A DNA stretch of 64,000 bases, taken from the NCBI GenBank assembly GCA_963978905.1, contig OZ022259.1:30543994-30607993 (forward strand). Direction: 5' to 3'. The notes beneath the pieces are model-generated. The model saw only the letters and a program-made list of their open reading frames with translations, searched no databases and was not told the origin of the DNA. The stretch is from Trichostrongylus colubriformis (taxonomy: Eukaryota; Nematoda; Chromadorea; Rhabditida; Trichostrongylidae). Position numbers and translations under genes: made by a program. How positions within the stretch are numbered: position 1 is the stretch's first letter; each line of letters opens with the position of its first letter. This document shows, piece after piece, positions 11,896 through 26,800 of the stretch.

Positions 11896-14800
11896 TCATT
11901 CAGCGGTCACTTCCTCGACCACGAAATTGCTGGCCAGTGAGCAGAATTGAAGGACGGCCAGCGACAGCAACTCGGGGTCAGCCTTGATACATTTTCCCAT
12001 TGCTTTGTTGTAGAATTTGCCGTCCTTCTGAAATTCGATTAGGCTTATTGGGCATAGAATTTGCCGTCCTTCTGAAATTCGATTTGGCTTACTGGGCAAT
12101 CTCAGTATAAGCCTTAGCGGAACGTACCGTAACTTGCCAGTCTTGATGGGCTCGCTGATTATGACATTTTAACAACGACACCCCTTTGAGTGAGTCGAGG
12201 CAAAGGCGTGAGGAGCCCATGGGCCGGAACTCGTTCTGCAATAGTACACATGTAAGAATTACTCAATTTCCTAGGAGGCCCAATAACGCTGATTTGGTCG
12301 ATTGTTTAATATAAAAGTGAAGGTTCTGAGTGGGGAAGTGGAGAAGAAAATGAAATGAAATGACAGCAACTCGAGAAGGTGAACCCTCGCTATCTGCGCT
12401 GACTCGGCACGCCTCATTGTTGACGTCTGTGGTGTGTGACGGTAGTATGAGTTGCGCTCACTTGTGGGCGCAGCGCATGCTTGCGTGCCCACTGTAAGAC
12501 CTCGCAAAGGAGCCTGGGAGCGGTGGAGGCACCCCCCTTCAGCGCAAATCGCGCCACACAGCGATCTCTTGCATCTTAGGGTTCATTTAAGTGCTTTGTT
12601 TCTCCCTTCTGAGCAAGCAAGCTACCCCTTATGTCTTCATTCAGTTAATTTTGACTCTGACCTAAAAATAATAAAATAATTTTTCCTAATATGACCGTAC
12701 ATTTTCAGTCCATCGCCACTGTTGGTTGCGTTTCCCATGGCAGATCCCCATTTCCACTCGATTTCCGCGGGCAATACGCCCATTTGTGGATTCGGCCGTG
12801 AGACAGAACGTTGAATTAGCAAGGCGGATCTGAAATTGGCTGACTTCAGTGAAAAGGCCCTATCACCACAAACAAAAGCTCGACTAACTTGGAATTTCTT
12901 GCCATTTTGTATAGGAGTATTTACAATGTCGAGCTTATCTGGAATATTGCCTGGCAGCAATTCAGGATAAATATTTTCCAGGTACCTGAAATCAGGAGAT
13001 ATAAGGCCATCCAATAAGCAAAAGTATAGAGGACGAAAAAAGGAGGGAATCATTGGTTTATGGACTTATTTCAGTTTGTTAATCTGCATGTTTACTACAC
13101 GTACATTAACAGTTTATTCTTGAATAACTGTAATGGCGGAGGTGGTGTAGTGACAGGTGGCGCGCACCCCACTCTCATGGTGCGGGGATGCAATCCCGCA
13201 TCAACGCCCGCCCAGGCCAACCAAGCCTTCCATCCCTCCGGGGTCGGTAAATTGGTACCAGACTCGTCTGGAAGGATAAAAGCACTGACTCGTACATCGG
13301 CTGGCCACCGCAAGTCATTGTATAGGCCAAATCACATTCACAAGCCATCACGATTCTGAATGGAACTAGAATGTGCGGCGCATCCCACAGAAGGGATTGA
13401 TTAACGCCAAAAACTTTATCCTTTATCCTTAACTTTAACTGTAATGGCGCTTGCCACCTGTGGGCCAGGACCAGTACAGTTCGTTTGGTTCGTCTCGGAA
13501 CCTTCACCTTCCGAAGCCTGAAATCATTTGCATAAAGAGGCCTTCTAGACGTCGTTTGTTTCAAGCGTTGGCAATTCAATTGAGCAATCCCTACCCTCCC
13601 CGCTCCCTCCCCCCATGAAAATGTATCGCAATGGCAGTTTTCATCGGCGACAGTAGCCATTGTAAAGTTTTGCAATGTAGAGATATCGATTGGAGATGAT
13701 GCAGCCCGCGAAGACCTTCAGTGATTGCTGTAACCAAGAGGTCGGCATTCTCTCAAGGCCAGTTGTCCACAGGACCATCGTGATACTGAAAACGACCTCG
13801 CTTTTTGAACAGTTGACATGCATAATCATTTTTCGGACTAGACACCCCAGAATGAACTGTTTTTCCCTTTCCGGCGAACCTTGAACCAGTTTGCGACCAC
13901 ACAATAATGGGAAGCCCTTTGCGGACAGATCCTGGATCAGATGACCCTAAACCAGTGAATTCGTGCCTCTTGTCACTACAGCACTTCCGCTTGTGACCAC
14001 AGGATAGTACGATACAAGAAAATGAAAATTAAATCGTGATAATGCATGTGGATCTCTGACCAGATGCAGAATGACATATCCTGTGTGTGTCACGACACCT
14101 TATCTGGGTCACGTTAGCGAGGGCACTCTTGGCCGATTCACGACGGAACAAGAAAGGCAACTGTCTCACACGATGACGGAGTTCACTTGGCAAGCCGTTC
14201 GATTTTTTGCTACTCGATAGCCCACGAATTATTCGAAATTTGGTCATTTTTGGTCGAATTGGCTGAAAACTTCTACCGTGTGATAATTTGATCCCCCAAA
14301 CACAAAATTCCCACTGTTTCGAAAGAAAACGTTTGAATTGCGCGCTACGGCTTCAGGATTTACCGTGTAATAGTATAACTTTTTCAGAAAAACCTCCGTA
14401 ACTCCGCTCAGAGGATCGCTTGTCAAATTTTGAATACACTTTTGAAATCGACGTCTAAGAGCGCATCAGTTGATATGTGAGTCATTGCAAATAGCCACTT
14501 CAACCTGGTACCATCTGTTTGTAAACAGACAAGGATTGCATTCAACAGCCGGTGTCGCACAACCTCACTCATAATTGCGTTTCTAATTTCATTTATTTGC
14601 ATATTGCTACTCTTGCTGATTTCAATACTCCCTTCATGAAGGCGCTGCGAAACAGTTATAAATACTCGATTCCCGCTACAATATTACTGCAGCGCCTGCC
14701 ATGCTGAAAACGAGCTCTACACTGCCTGTATGGACTGCTGACATCGGGAGAGGGTCGTTTGGCGCGGCCCCTCGGAGCTAATTTGCCTATGGGGCACTGC

Positions 14801-17800
14801 CAAAGCTCCTCCCCTAAAAAGGCTTAGGTAAATCTGGGAGAGTCCAGACGGCTCATGCGCCCCATTGGCAAATTAGCTGCAAGGGCCGCGCCAAACGACA
14901 TACACCCCTGACACCTCCGCTTAAATAAAGGAATATATAATCAATTATTTGTTAACACCCTCAGACTGATTCATAATGGAACAGGATCCGGCGCTTGGCA
15001 ATCGCTATGGTTTTTCGGAAAGCCAAGTGTTAGTAGAAGTGGGGCTCGAAACTTCGGAAATGTTTTGATAACTTCTCATCTGGAACGAAGGAAGATCCCG
15101 GAATCTTCGCTGTTGCAGTTCATCCTACCCTCACTTCTGCTGTCCACTCCACCTGTGGACCACACTAGACTCTTACATCAATAAATATCGTGTAGCAAAT
15201 GCATAATTGTACAATAAACAAATAAATAAATATAGGTAGATAAATAAACAAGTTACGTGATTGATTGATAATCATAAATTTATGACTCACCATTTAAATG
15301 GTTTGCACTGTAAAGTTTTCTTGAGTTCCAAACGACTACTGATGTCTCCATAATCCACTCGTGTTTCCAAATATGGACGAGCTTTGAAAAACTCGGGCTG
15401 AAATTTTCAAGTTGTAGGAAGGGTTAACGGTTACAATAGCTTCTTGTATTTGGCATGTAGGAAAGGGTCAGTGAGCCAGTTAGCAACACGGGCTTAGCAA
15501 TGGGGACACTTTCCTGCAAGGCATTCCACCCCTAAGAGTAGGGCCAAATTAAGGTGAGGCCCAGAATTCCTCTGTCAGGCATCACTTGAGAAATTCTCAA
15601 GAGAATTTGTATGCATTTCAGAATTTTCTACTTTGGAATTTCCATCCATCATTCTTCGATGATCACCCCTTTGAGAAGGCTTCGGATCAGTGAACCAGCT
15701 TCAAAAATGGTTATCAATCAATTGACAATCACAATTAGTACTAGGTAACAATGGTATGATTATCGATTAATCATCTTCTCCAGGAAGATACCCTTGAGTA
15801 TGATGTAAGGCACTGTGGACTGCGTCGGAACATGAAGTCTTCTTCAAAGAATTTCTCGACAAGAAACTTGCAGGAGACTTGGTTGTCTCGGTAATTGTTC
15901 AAAATAAAAATGACAAGATTTAACGCGGACGTGAAGTTGCCATTGAAAAAATGGCCATGCAAGCTGGTTGCCCCCTTATTTGTGAGAGCTTTTTATTTTG
16001 ACTCCTTGAAATTTAACTTTAATCACCAAGGTAGATCCAAGATGATTGCATAAGTAATTCCTTGCTTCCCTTTTTTTGTTATACCTCGAAGAAGGAAATA
16101 ATATGTGAGATACAAGAATGAGATATCACAATGAATCGTGTAAATTCAAGACTTACGAGATATTCATCAAGCCACACACGAGCTGCTCTTATAGAATTTT
16201 TGCCCATTGAATCGGACGCTAAACCGTATGGACGTTTCCTTCTGAAACGCAACAGAAGATAAAAATTGATGTTGAACAGTTAACTGGTAAGTGGAAAAGC
16301 TGAAAAAAATAGTGATGTATTTTCACACCTGAAGATGTGTCCGACGCGACTGCATGGAATGATCTCAAGTTCACCGCCACACATCCAGATCTGAAATCAG
16401 CATCACATCGAAGAGTAAGATTTGAAAAACCTATGTAAACTTTAAAAATGGGTTTAAAATTCCACATCCCGCTTTCGAAAATTTCCAAATTACGTGTAAC
16501 TTCGGTGGCTTCGCCGGGTGCCTTCTACACTCTTCTACGTCGGACGGACAGGCCAGCAGGCGAACAGACAGCCAGACAAATTGACAAACTATTAAACACA
16601 CCAAGTTCCTGCTTCACACATAAAGGGGATTGGAGCTCTATGGGACTAGGACAGGTCAATGGTTGATTACACTAAAAGTGTTTTAAAAGATTTCAAAATG
16701 AAATTGAAAGATTACGCTTTGAAGTCTTGTTTGGAAACCCATTCTAGAACTACTGGAAAAATGAGGGAACAAAGCACTGCTTCATTTTTCTCTCAACTTT
16801 TTTCCTTTTCCTTGCCCTTTTTTCGACTTAATGCTTATGATTCAGCCATCGTTGGTATTGAGTAGTTCTTTTCATTATCAGAAACGATGATTTGGAGATG
16901 TAGAACCGAAGAAAGGAATTAAGGACTCTCAGGTGAATTTGGATTTTTTTTTATTCTTCTGTATGCTTACTTAATTTGACAAGTTTTAGAGCAGCTCGAA
17001 TTTTTCCTGAAATTGAAATTTTTTTGAAATTGCTCAATGAATGTGTGTTCGGTATAGATAACAGTGATGACATGATAGCAGTAAAAGTTTTAGCAAAAGC
17101 ATGCTGACTTGAGACCAAAAGCTGGAGCATGTGATAGTAATGTAATAGATAATAAAATTATGTAGCACTGAAATTTCATTATTACCACCATGAGATAAGT
17201 TTCTTTTGATTTTTGTAATATTTCATTTTGTTAGCTGCTGATTCTCGCGGCAACCCGCAATGCGAAAGTACTATGAAAGAATGAATGTTACAGCTATGCT
17301 GAAGTATGAATGAGTATGCAAGTAGTCTGAATGGTGAATACACTATTCAGAAGCTGAGTTAAGATGAAAGGGGTCTTGGTAGTGTAACGGATTGGCAAAT
17401 GTGCAAGGAAAGCATGGAATGCGGGTTCGAGCCCCGTTCGAGACCTAAGCTTTCGCCCATAACAACATACTTGTAGAAGTACTTTTAATGTTCATATCAT
17501 GTTCGTTGAAAGCACTAACGCGGAATGAAATTTCCACATTTTCCGCTCCCCACACATCCATGCCCTCATCGTAAGAGCCGATCTTGAAGAAATACGAACG
17601 ATCGATGGCGAACAATCCACCGGCCATCGTCGCTGACTTGAGCGGTCGAATGAAGTTCTTGTGATCTTGTGAGAAGTACGTATGTGGCGGATAGTCCCAC
17701 TGGAAAAGCCGGGGTTACTGTTGAAAAGATCGAACTCCGTAGGGTATTCAGCGAAATTACTTGCCTTGAAAGTGAGTCCCCAGTTGACACCGCCCTTGCA

Positions 17801-20800
17801 AACCGGCGACTCTACATACTTCATCGTATCCAAATCGATGATATCGATGATTGGACACACAACTCTGAGAAAAGAATGATTATTGCAGGAAGTAAAAATT
17901 CAAGTTCTACAAAGGAAATTGCAAAAAAAAATAAACAGGAACAATGATGGGACCTTTCTGGTTTCTCCTTAATGCGCTCAAGTAGTGGTTCTAGCCATTC
18001 CTCATTCACCTCACAATGACTGTCGAGAAACACCTTTAATATTAATCAATGATATGTATTGAATGGTATACAGTGCGAATAATAAAAAAAGCAATTAACG
18101 GTCATCGCCGAATCAACGCATCAACACCCCTGCGAAAAGTTCGGTTCACTGGACTGCGCCTAAGATTCTGAGGACAAAGTGGAACGTGTCTTACGGTTCA
18201 CGCTTGACAATTTGCTTGGGCATAACCTGAAGAGTGGAAAATTGAGGTGCAATGACCATAAAATTCCAGATACGGAAATGAATAACAAAGGTTCACAAGC
18301 CTATTTAAATATTTGCGATGGGTAACAATATAGCCGCCTGCTCTAAATCGCCACCTTTTTCTAGATAATAGCGCATGAACATTACAGTTTCTATCCCTCC
18401 CCTAACATTTCATCAACGATAAAGGATGTTGACGGTGTGAAGGGATGCGCCGCACATCTCTGCTTCATTCGGAATCGTAGTGGCAGGCAAATGCGATTGT
18501 GAATATACACTTCATTTCGTAGCGCCTGATAGGGCGTGGCCTACGGACTCGGGTGTATCAAACTCTCACTCCGCCGCACACTCTCACTCTTGCCACGCGT
18601 TCTCACTCTCGCCACTTACCCATGTCCTTAGGCCAGGCCCCGCCCCATTAAGCGCTCCGAAATGGAGTATACAATGACTTACGGGGTCAGCCGAAGCACA
18701 AATTATTATTATTCTACATATATAGTGCTTTTGCTCTAGATAAAATATGGCACCAATTCAACTACCCTGGAGAGATGGAAGGCTTGGTTAGCCTGACTTG
18801 GTATTAATGCGACATTTGACCCTTGCGCTGTGGAAATGGCAGTGTGCGCCACCTGTCACTGTACCATATCAGCTCTTGGGACTCTGTTGAAGGCAACCCC
18901 ACGGTTGAAGGGTAAATTAGAACCAGCAGATAAATTATTTATGAATGGGCATCTGTCCAAGAATTAGCTGCCGTTGAAAAGCGTTATAGTGGGACACTAC
19001 AATATTCCGAGGTGCTGCGAGGACAGGGCAGCGCGCGCGACTGGCTAACCCAGCCTCTCCACCGTTTGATCTGCCCCCTTCACGCCTAGTGATGCAGAGG
19101 GGGCGAAAGGAGTAGAAGGTCTTCGAGCTCCTACTTTTCAGGTTTCGATTGTTTTATTCCCTTCTTGCTCTACTGCACACTATTGATCATCACAGCTTTT
19201 ATATCCCACAATTATTCTACAATCTACCAGAATTACCCCTAACGATGTCTTTTATGTGGGAGGCAGGGATAGCCGAGTGGTTAAGAGTGTAGGCTCACGT
19301 CTGCACATTCAAGACCACTGGGTTCGATCACCGCCGAGGCTCAAACCATGCCTTGCAAGAAATTGCAAAAAATGGTGACGTTACCAGCGTCAGGCCCAGG
19401 TTGACAGGCCGGCTGATGGAGAAACCCAGTCACACCCAATATGTTCAAAAGTTGCCAAAGAATCAGTGTTAATGCTAGGACGTCACCCGAAAGTGACACG
19501 CAGAACCCTCGCCCGAGTTCTGTGGTCAGTATGCGAGGGCTACCGAAGGGTGAACGACCTCGGCTGAAGAAGTTAGTTCGAATAGGGACTCTGAACGTAG
19601 GATCATTGACCGGGAAGTCTCGAGAGATTGCCGACCTGATTAATCGACGAAACATCCAAATCCTGTGTATCCAGGAAACGCACTGGAAAGGCGCTAAGGC
19701 AAGGGAGATTGGAGAGGGACTGAAACTCTTCTACAACGGCGAGGACACTAAACGGAACGGAGTGGCCATCGCATTAGCGGATTCCCTCAAAGGTTGCGTC
19801 TGCGCCGTGAACAGGATCAACGGTCGAATTATGGCAGTAAGGTTGGATACAGAGGAGGGGTACTGGACCATAGTAAGTGTATACGCACCGCAAGCCGGTT
19901 GTCCTGAGCACGAGAAGGACGAGTTCTACCTGAGCCTTGACGACGCCATCAGGTCAGTTCCGGAAGGCTACCTCACCGTAGCAGGCGATCTGAACGGTCA
20001 CGTCGGCAGAGACAGAAGGGGCTTAGAAAGGGTGCACGGAGGCAAAGGGCTGGGCGTAAGAAACCCTGAGGGAGAAAGGATACTGGACCTGGCCACGGCC
20101 CATGACTTAGTGGTCTGCAGCACGTACTTCGCAAAAAGAGAGAGTCAAAAGGTAACCTACAGCAGTGGAGGGAGACAAACGGAAGTCGACCATATACTCA
20201 TAAGAAGATCAGCCCTCAAAACTGTGAAGGACATCAAGGTACTGCCAGGAGAGGAACTCACTACCCAACACAGACCCCTCCTAGCAGATATTGCCATAGA
20301 GCTCCCTAAGAAAACAAGGCTCAAGACCGAACGGCGAATCAGATAGTGGAAGCTGCACAAACAGGAAAGGGATGACCTCAAAAGAAGGATACTTGATATC
20401 GGTCTCCCAGACCCTGACGGGCCGACCGAGGAGACTTGGAACAGAGCAGCTGAGATAATTCTAAAATGCGCGAAGGAAACGCTGGGGGAGACCCGAGGTG
20501 GCTTCAAAGGTAACAAAGCAGCGTGGTTCTGGAATGATGAGGTTCAGAGGGTAGTGAAACAGAAGAAGGAAGCATACAAGCGGTGGCAGAAAACGAAGAG
20601 CCCAGAACACCTCGACACCTACAAACGCTGCAAGAGGCTTGCCAAGGCAGCTGTGGCCAAAGCAAAGAATGCAGAAATGGATGCCTTGTACGAAAGGTTG
20701 GATGGGAAGGAGGCAGAAAAGTTCGTCTTCAAGCTGGCTAAAGCGAGACATCGGCGGGAGAAGTTCGCCAGGTGCTGGGAAAAATGAAGAATGGAAAAGC

Positions 20801-23800
20801 CGCTGGTCCAGATGGGGTGTCAATAGAGGCATGGAAGGCACTGGGAGAGTACGGAGTGGAGTGGCTTACACGCTTCCTGAACATGGTGACGGCCAGAAGA
20901 AAAATTCCGGCTGCGTGGAGGACCAGTACCATCGTCCCCATATTCAAACAGAAGGGGGACGCAATGAAGTGCTCCAACTACCGTGGAATAAAGTTGACGA
21001 CTCATACCATGAAGCTGTATGAGCGGCTGATTGACTTGAGGCCGAGGGAGCTGATCACCATATCTCAGGAGCAGTTCGGGTTCATGCCTGAGCGCTCCAC
21101 CACGGATGCCATCTTCATCCTCAGACAAGTGATGGAAAAGTACCGTGAAAAGCGTAAACTTTGCTACCTAGCCTTCCTGGACCTCGAAAAGGCCTTCGAC
21201 CGTCTGCCACGACCAGTAATCTGGAACTCTCTTCGAGAACGACAGATACCAGAGCACCTCGTCACTCTTATACAGGACATGTACGATGGGGCTAAGGCGG
21301 TCATACGCACCCCGCAGGGACTGACGGCGGAAATAGGGATCTCGGTTGGGGTACACCAAGGCTCAGCTCTAAGCCCGTTCCTCTTCCTGCTCACGCTGGA
21401 TGGCATGGTGAAAGACTTCATGGAGGGCCCACTGAGGACCATTCTCTACGCTGACGACATTGCCCTTATAGCGGATACCGAAGAAGAACTTCAGGCGAAG
21501 GTGCAGAGATGGCAGGCAAGGCTGGCAGAGAACGGCTTACGAGTAAACGTCAAGAAGACCAAGTTCCTAAGCTCCGAGGACTGTCCGGTGTCCATCATGG
21601 ACCGCCATGGAGAAAGCATCGAAAGGGTTCAGGACTTCCGATACCTGGGAAGTGATTAGCCGAGGATGGTACGGTAGATCAGGCCGTGAAAGCTCGAATA
21701 AATACGGCATGGCTGAAATGGAGAGAGTCCACAGGAATCCTCTGCGATCGACGGTGCTCCAGAACTCTAAAGGGCAAGGTATATCGATCGGTGATAAGAC
21801 CCGCAATGCTCTATGGCAGCGAGTGCTGGCCCATAACAAAGAACCTTGAGAAGCAGCTACATTCCGCAGAAATGAGGATGCTGAGATGGGCCTGTGGCTG
21901 GACGCGGCTGGACAGGATCAGGAACGAGGACGTCAGGGCAGTCATGCAGACGGCACCTGTCGCGAATAGCGAGGATCGCTCCTTAGTTCCTCAGGTGCGC
22001 GGGTTCCCGTGGGTTTGACCGCCGCCTTGCCATGTTGGTCATATTCCGTGATCGCGCGGCAACGTGCGATGGCTGCCTACCGCAGCACCATCACGGACCT
22101 CCCCGGGCAGTCGTCTTCTCTGGGTTCGTCACGTCGTGTGGTACGTTCGTCTAATCCACCCAACCACACGAGCCTCACTATTGAGGCCGGCGGCGGCACC
22201 ACGGGGCTTGGGCCCTTAGAATAAGCAATGGATATTTCCCCAACTGCGGAAATCACCTGAATTATCACTACTGGGTCGTCGGACGGGGCTCGTAGCGAGA
22301 GCCCGGCGTGAGTTGTATTTTAATCCAGTTTCATGTCGTATTGTTCATGGTAGTAGTTCATATAAACCTAATACTGTTCTTGTGTGTTTCTCTTGAGTGT
22401 TTTCAAGGGTGTTCCCTCGCTCCTTCTTGCACCGTATCTGTCAGTATCATATTATTTGGTGTCATTGTGCAACTCGGTACTATCGGGGGAAGTTCCCAGG
22501 CGTCAGCCTGGTTGACTAGGGTACTCCTCTCCCCATTAGTTCAGGTAGGCATATTAGGACCCCGGGAGGGCAGGCTAGGCGCGGTCCGCGATCAATGCGG
22601 ACCGCCCATGGGGCACCGTTTGCGACATGGTGCATCGGCCGTAGGTAACGTTCCCGTTCGACCGTTAATCGATCGACGGTCGGTAAAAGCGGCCCTACCA
22701 TTACCCATGGGATGCGCGTAGCCTTTCCTCCCTTCATTTAAGTAATCCAGTAAGTACGCTTGTTAAGTATAGTACATTAACTAGGGTGCTAAGTACTCTA
22801 GGGTCCTAGGCATTTAAATTTTTCAAGTGGTGGCAGCCTTGTCAAAGTAAATGCACGCGCGCGGGGCTTCTAATAGTACAATACCTAGGTAAATCAGGAC
22901 GTGGAAAACGGAGCGATTGACAAGGTAGGAGCTAGCGCCTTAAATGAGACACGCGGGTCTCAGCCGCAGTCACCGAAAGGGTGGCGCTGGTGGATCGCTA
23001 TCCTGGAAGAGGAGGTAGACTTGTAGGTACGTACCACAATTTGTTAGTCCCACTACTGGAGTGGGCGCACTGAGAGAGCCGGCTCGTTCCTCTACCGTGT
23101 GGGTTGGCCACCCAATAAGGTAGAAAGGTTAGGTGTTAAAATCTGGTTTGGGTCTACCGGCTCCACAAACCCTCGGTCATCGTCTCCGTCCCACCCTCTG
23201 ACCACTTATGTATTACACTTGCCACTCGTGTAACTGGTACACTATTTCAAACAAAAATCGGTCCTACGACCCAACGATATACAGTACAATACCAACATAA
23301 CTTTAAAAATAGTTGCAAGAGAGACGGGAGAATACCTCAACGAAATCTAAATCAAAACAACCCAATCTTACTCTCAAATCCAAGCGTTTTTCGTTATCTT
23401 TGTCGGCCAATCTACGTTTCACTATGTAATGCACTCACGCCGTCTCGTCGTTGCGAGCGTTCGCCCTTTACACCGCGACGACACATATAACGCTTCAGGT
23501 TTCCAAAAGCCAAAGTTGGGAATATCCTCGTAGCCCACCCGTCACTACCGCCAGCAGCCCAGAGAAGCAAAAATAATTCAACTCACTCAACTCACTCAAA
23601 CAACTAATTGACATCAAGACATCACCATATAGAAAAAGAGTGAATTAAATGAACTAAAACACTTCCCTGGGAAACAATACAAACACAAAGAATAACAAAA
23701 ACATCACTACTCCAATAAATAACAAACTGATGTCCCATTCAACTTATCGACATCAACAGCCCAAATCCTTTCACCTGTGGCTCCAATTAGTACACTCGCG

Positions 23801-26800
23801 TATACCTCGACGCACCCTAAAGGCCCCCAACGCAGCGTGGGAAGAGGGTCCCGACGCGTAAGTCAGACGCCGATGCGCAGCGACGCGCCAACGGCAAAGT
23901 GCGAAATTCTCATTTTGCTACAGCGCAACGCTACAAGAGGTCTTCACGCGTTTCCTTTCGTTCATCACGCGTCATTTCGTTCGTGTACTAACTGTTGTCG
24001 TGCTCTTTCATTCCTATTCCCTAATACAACCATAGTGCATTCCTTCACTCTCATCTTTACCTCACATACTTCATTCGCTCTACTCACTCCATCCAAACCT
24101 CATCTAAGCGCTCTATTATACAAAATCGTAATTTCGGATTTCGCGCGAAAACATCTTATTTCATATAGCATGCGTAATTACCGCTCATATAGTACATGTA
24201 TGTACATTCGATGATTATTATATGTTGGACTAGTCCATTAGCGATTTTTTCACAAGCCATGCGGCAATGTAGTTAAAATTCAACACCTAGTTGCGCACTA
24301 TACTAACTCACCCCAGTAATCACCCTCACGCACTAACCGCTGCAATATCATAACAATAACCATAGATTTTTGTGCTAAAGTACCATTTCAAGATTTCCAT
24401 AGTCGCGCACACTAACACTCACCACCACGTCACGTTAGCCGGCAATACTAACCCAACGTATCATCGTCTCAGCTGCCATTTGTCGTCATTAACTAACAAA
24501 TTTACTCTCTGGTACGTCCAGAGATAGTTCACATCCCTCCCGCATTTCGTATTTCACATTCTTCCTTTCGTATTTCACCTCGCTTTCTTGGTATTCCAAC
24601 CATACATTGAGCAGCCCAGTACAGGGCCTCAGGACCCAGTCTCTAACGGGCCGGAGGCTGGACCCCAGTCCACCCAAACCAGGCGCCCTCCCGACCTGCC
24701 CACTCGACCAGCACCAGCAGTTAGTTCAGGAACACGACTGGGCAAAAGAAAACACCAAGGGGCAGCGCGCCGTGGGTTTTTACAAGGCCTCCTCCGGCGA
24801 AGTCGCCACGTAGTTCACCCCCCTCACAGGCACGCTTGGGTACCTCACAGCGACCACGCTAAGGTTGAGGGATGTGTTTTCTGCGGGTTGCACCATTATT
24901 CCTCGGACTGCTAGCGACATCCCTACCTCAGCAGTCGAGCGGCCATAGCCGAAAAGGACGGGACCTGCAGCAATTGCCTCGAGCAGCACTATGTATGGAG
25001 TCTGCATTCGCAAGGACCCCTGCTCAATCTGCAAAGAAGAGGGCCACCATCGGGCGTTCTGCGTCAGCAACAAATTCACCGTAATGGATATGGACATGCT
25101 ACAAGAGCGGCTATATGACCTCCTCCGTGTCCGGACTTACAGATCGACTCCACCGGGAGTGATCCCTCGTCGACGCTACGAGCGTCCATTCCGGGAGAGA
25201 AAAGAATACATCGACTACCCGGATTCCGTCGAAGAATCAAGGCATGCGGAGCACTCACGACCCTCCGCTCTACAAGGTATGAAGATCAGCCAGGCCCTTC
25301 TGGAACACGGAGGCAGTTCGACCAGCCGGGTCCGTCCGGACTTTCCGGGCGACCCTGAAGAGAACGCACCCGATCCTCCTTCGGAGGGAAGCAGGGGAGT
25401 GTTCTCTCCCGCAGAAAGCACAGACTCGTGGTAGTACACGCCTCCTGTTCATACTACATTTACTCCAGCTCATTACAAGCGATCGCCTAGTACAGAAACT
25501 CCTACGGGATCACGCTAGTACAATAGTTATTGTTCCAGTGCTGTCTCTAGTTCAGTAGTCCAGCATTTCTCCAAGGGGGAGCAGTCGTGCACAGAGGTCA
25601 GCGAGGAACCAGGACCATCACAGGTAAGTGACAGTTGTTTGAATGCTTTATATTCAGTGTTTAGATTCGATAGTCTGCTGGTTCTGTCGCTTACCTACGC
25701 CGTGTTCCCTTCCGTCTATTCTTGCCGACTGTTACTCCACTATAGGACTCACTTACCTGAAGCCTGTCGACCTCGCTACCAGCCGTGTGTGGTATTCGTC
25801 GATGATGTTGTCGGTTTCTCGCCGTCGGTTCAATTACGACATCTTGCGGCGCGACGACCCCGCGGTCGGGTTCGAGGTGTCGTTACTAACACTTTTACTA
25901 ACCCTTTGATTCAATGCCAGCTAGTGATGTTTTGTTTTTGTTGCTGTTTTGCTTCATTGCTGTTCAAGCCATTGTGGTCCTTATTGTAGTTCACTTGATA
26001 CCTGTTGTTATTCCTTGTTACTAACTCACTCACTCACCGGGTCTTACGTTTACTTAGGATAGGGGGGTAAGCTTAAAGCAATTGTTCGTTAATGCAGAGG
26101 TGTGACCGGACCCTTCCTATCGTGAGTCCGTCTGACGACAGGGTGCATATTTAGGCCGGCTCCCCAACTTTTGTGGCCAGGTTCACTGCAGTCGCCCGCG
26201 CTACGCTCTCAGACAGAGGTCTGGAGCTGACGCCTTAGGGAACTTTGGGGCGGGAGTGTCGCGAATAGCGAGGATCGCTCCTTAGTTCCTTAGGTGCGCG
26301 GGTTCCCGTGGGTTTGACCGCCGCCTTGCCATGTTGGTCATATTCCGTGATCGCGCGGCAACGTGCGATGGCTGCCTACCGCAGCACCATCACGGACCTC
26401 CCCGGGCAGTCGTCTTCTCTGGGTTCGTCACGTCGTGTGGTACGTTCGTCTAATCCACCCAACCACACGAGCCTCACTATTGAGGCCAGCGGCGGCACCA
26501 CGGGGCTTGGGCCCTTAGAATAAGCAATGGATATTTCCCCAACTGCGGAAATCACCTGAATTATCACTACTGGGTCGTCGGACGGGGCTCGTAGCGAGAG
26601 CCCGGCGTGAGTTGTATTTTAATCCAGTTTCATGTCGTATTGTTCATGGTAGTAGTTCATATAAACCTAATATTGTTCTTGTGTGTTTCTCTTGAGTGTT
26701 TTCAAGGGTGTTCCCTCGCTCCTTCTTGCACCGTATCTGTCAGTATCATATTATTTGGTGTCATTGTGCAACTCGGTACTATCGGGGAAAGTTCACAGGC

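Noticed and set aside
23777..24214. 145-codon frame in the LTR element as an extra viral-type gene.
   Set aside because: No motif, no second copy, and composition typical of translated non-coding sequence.
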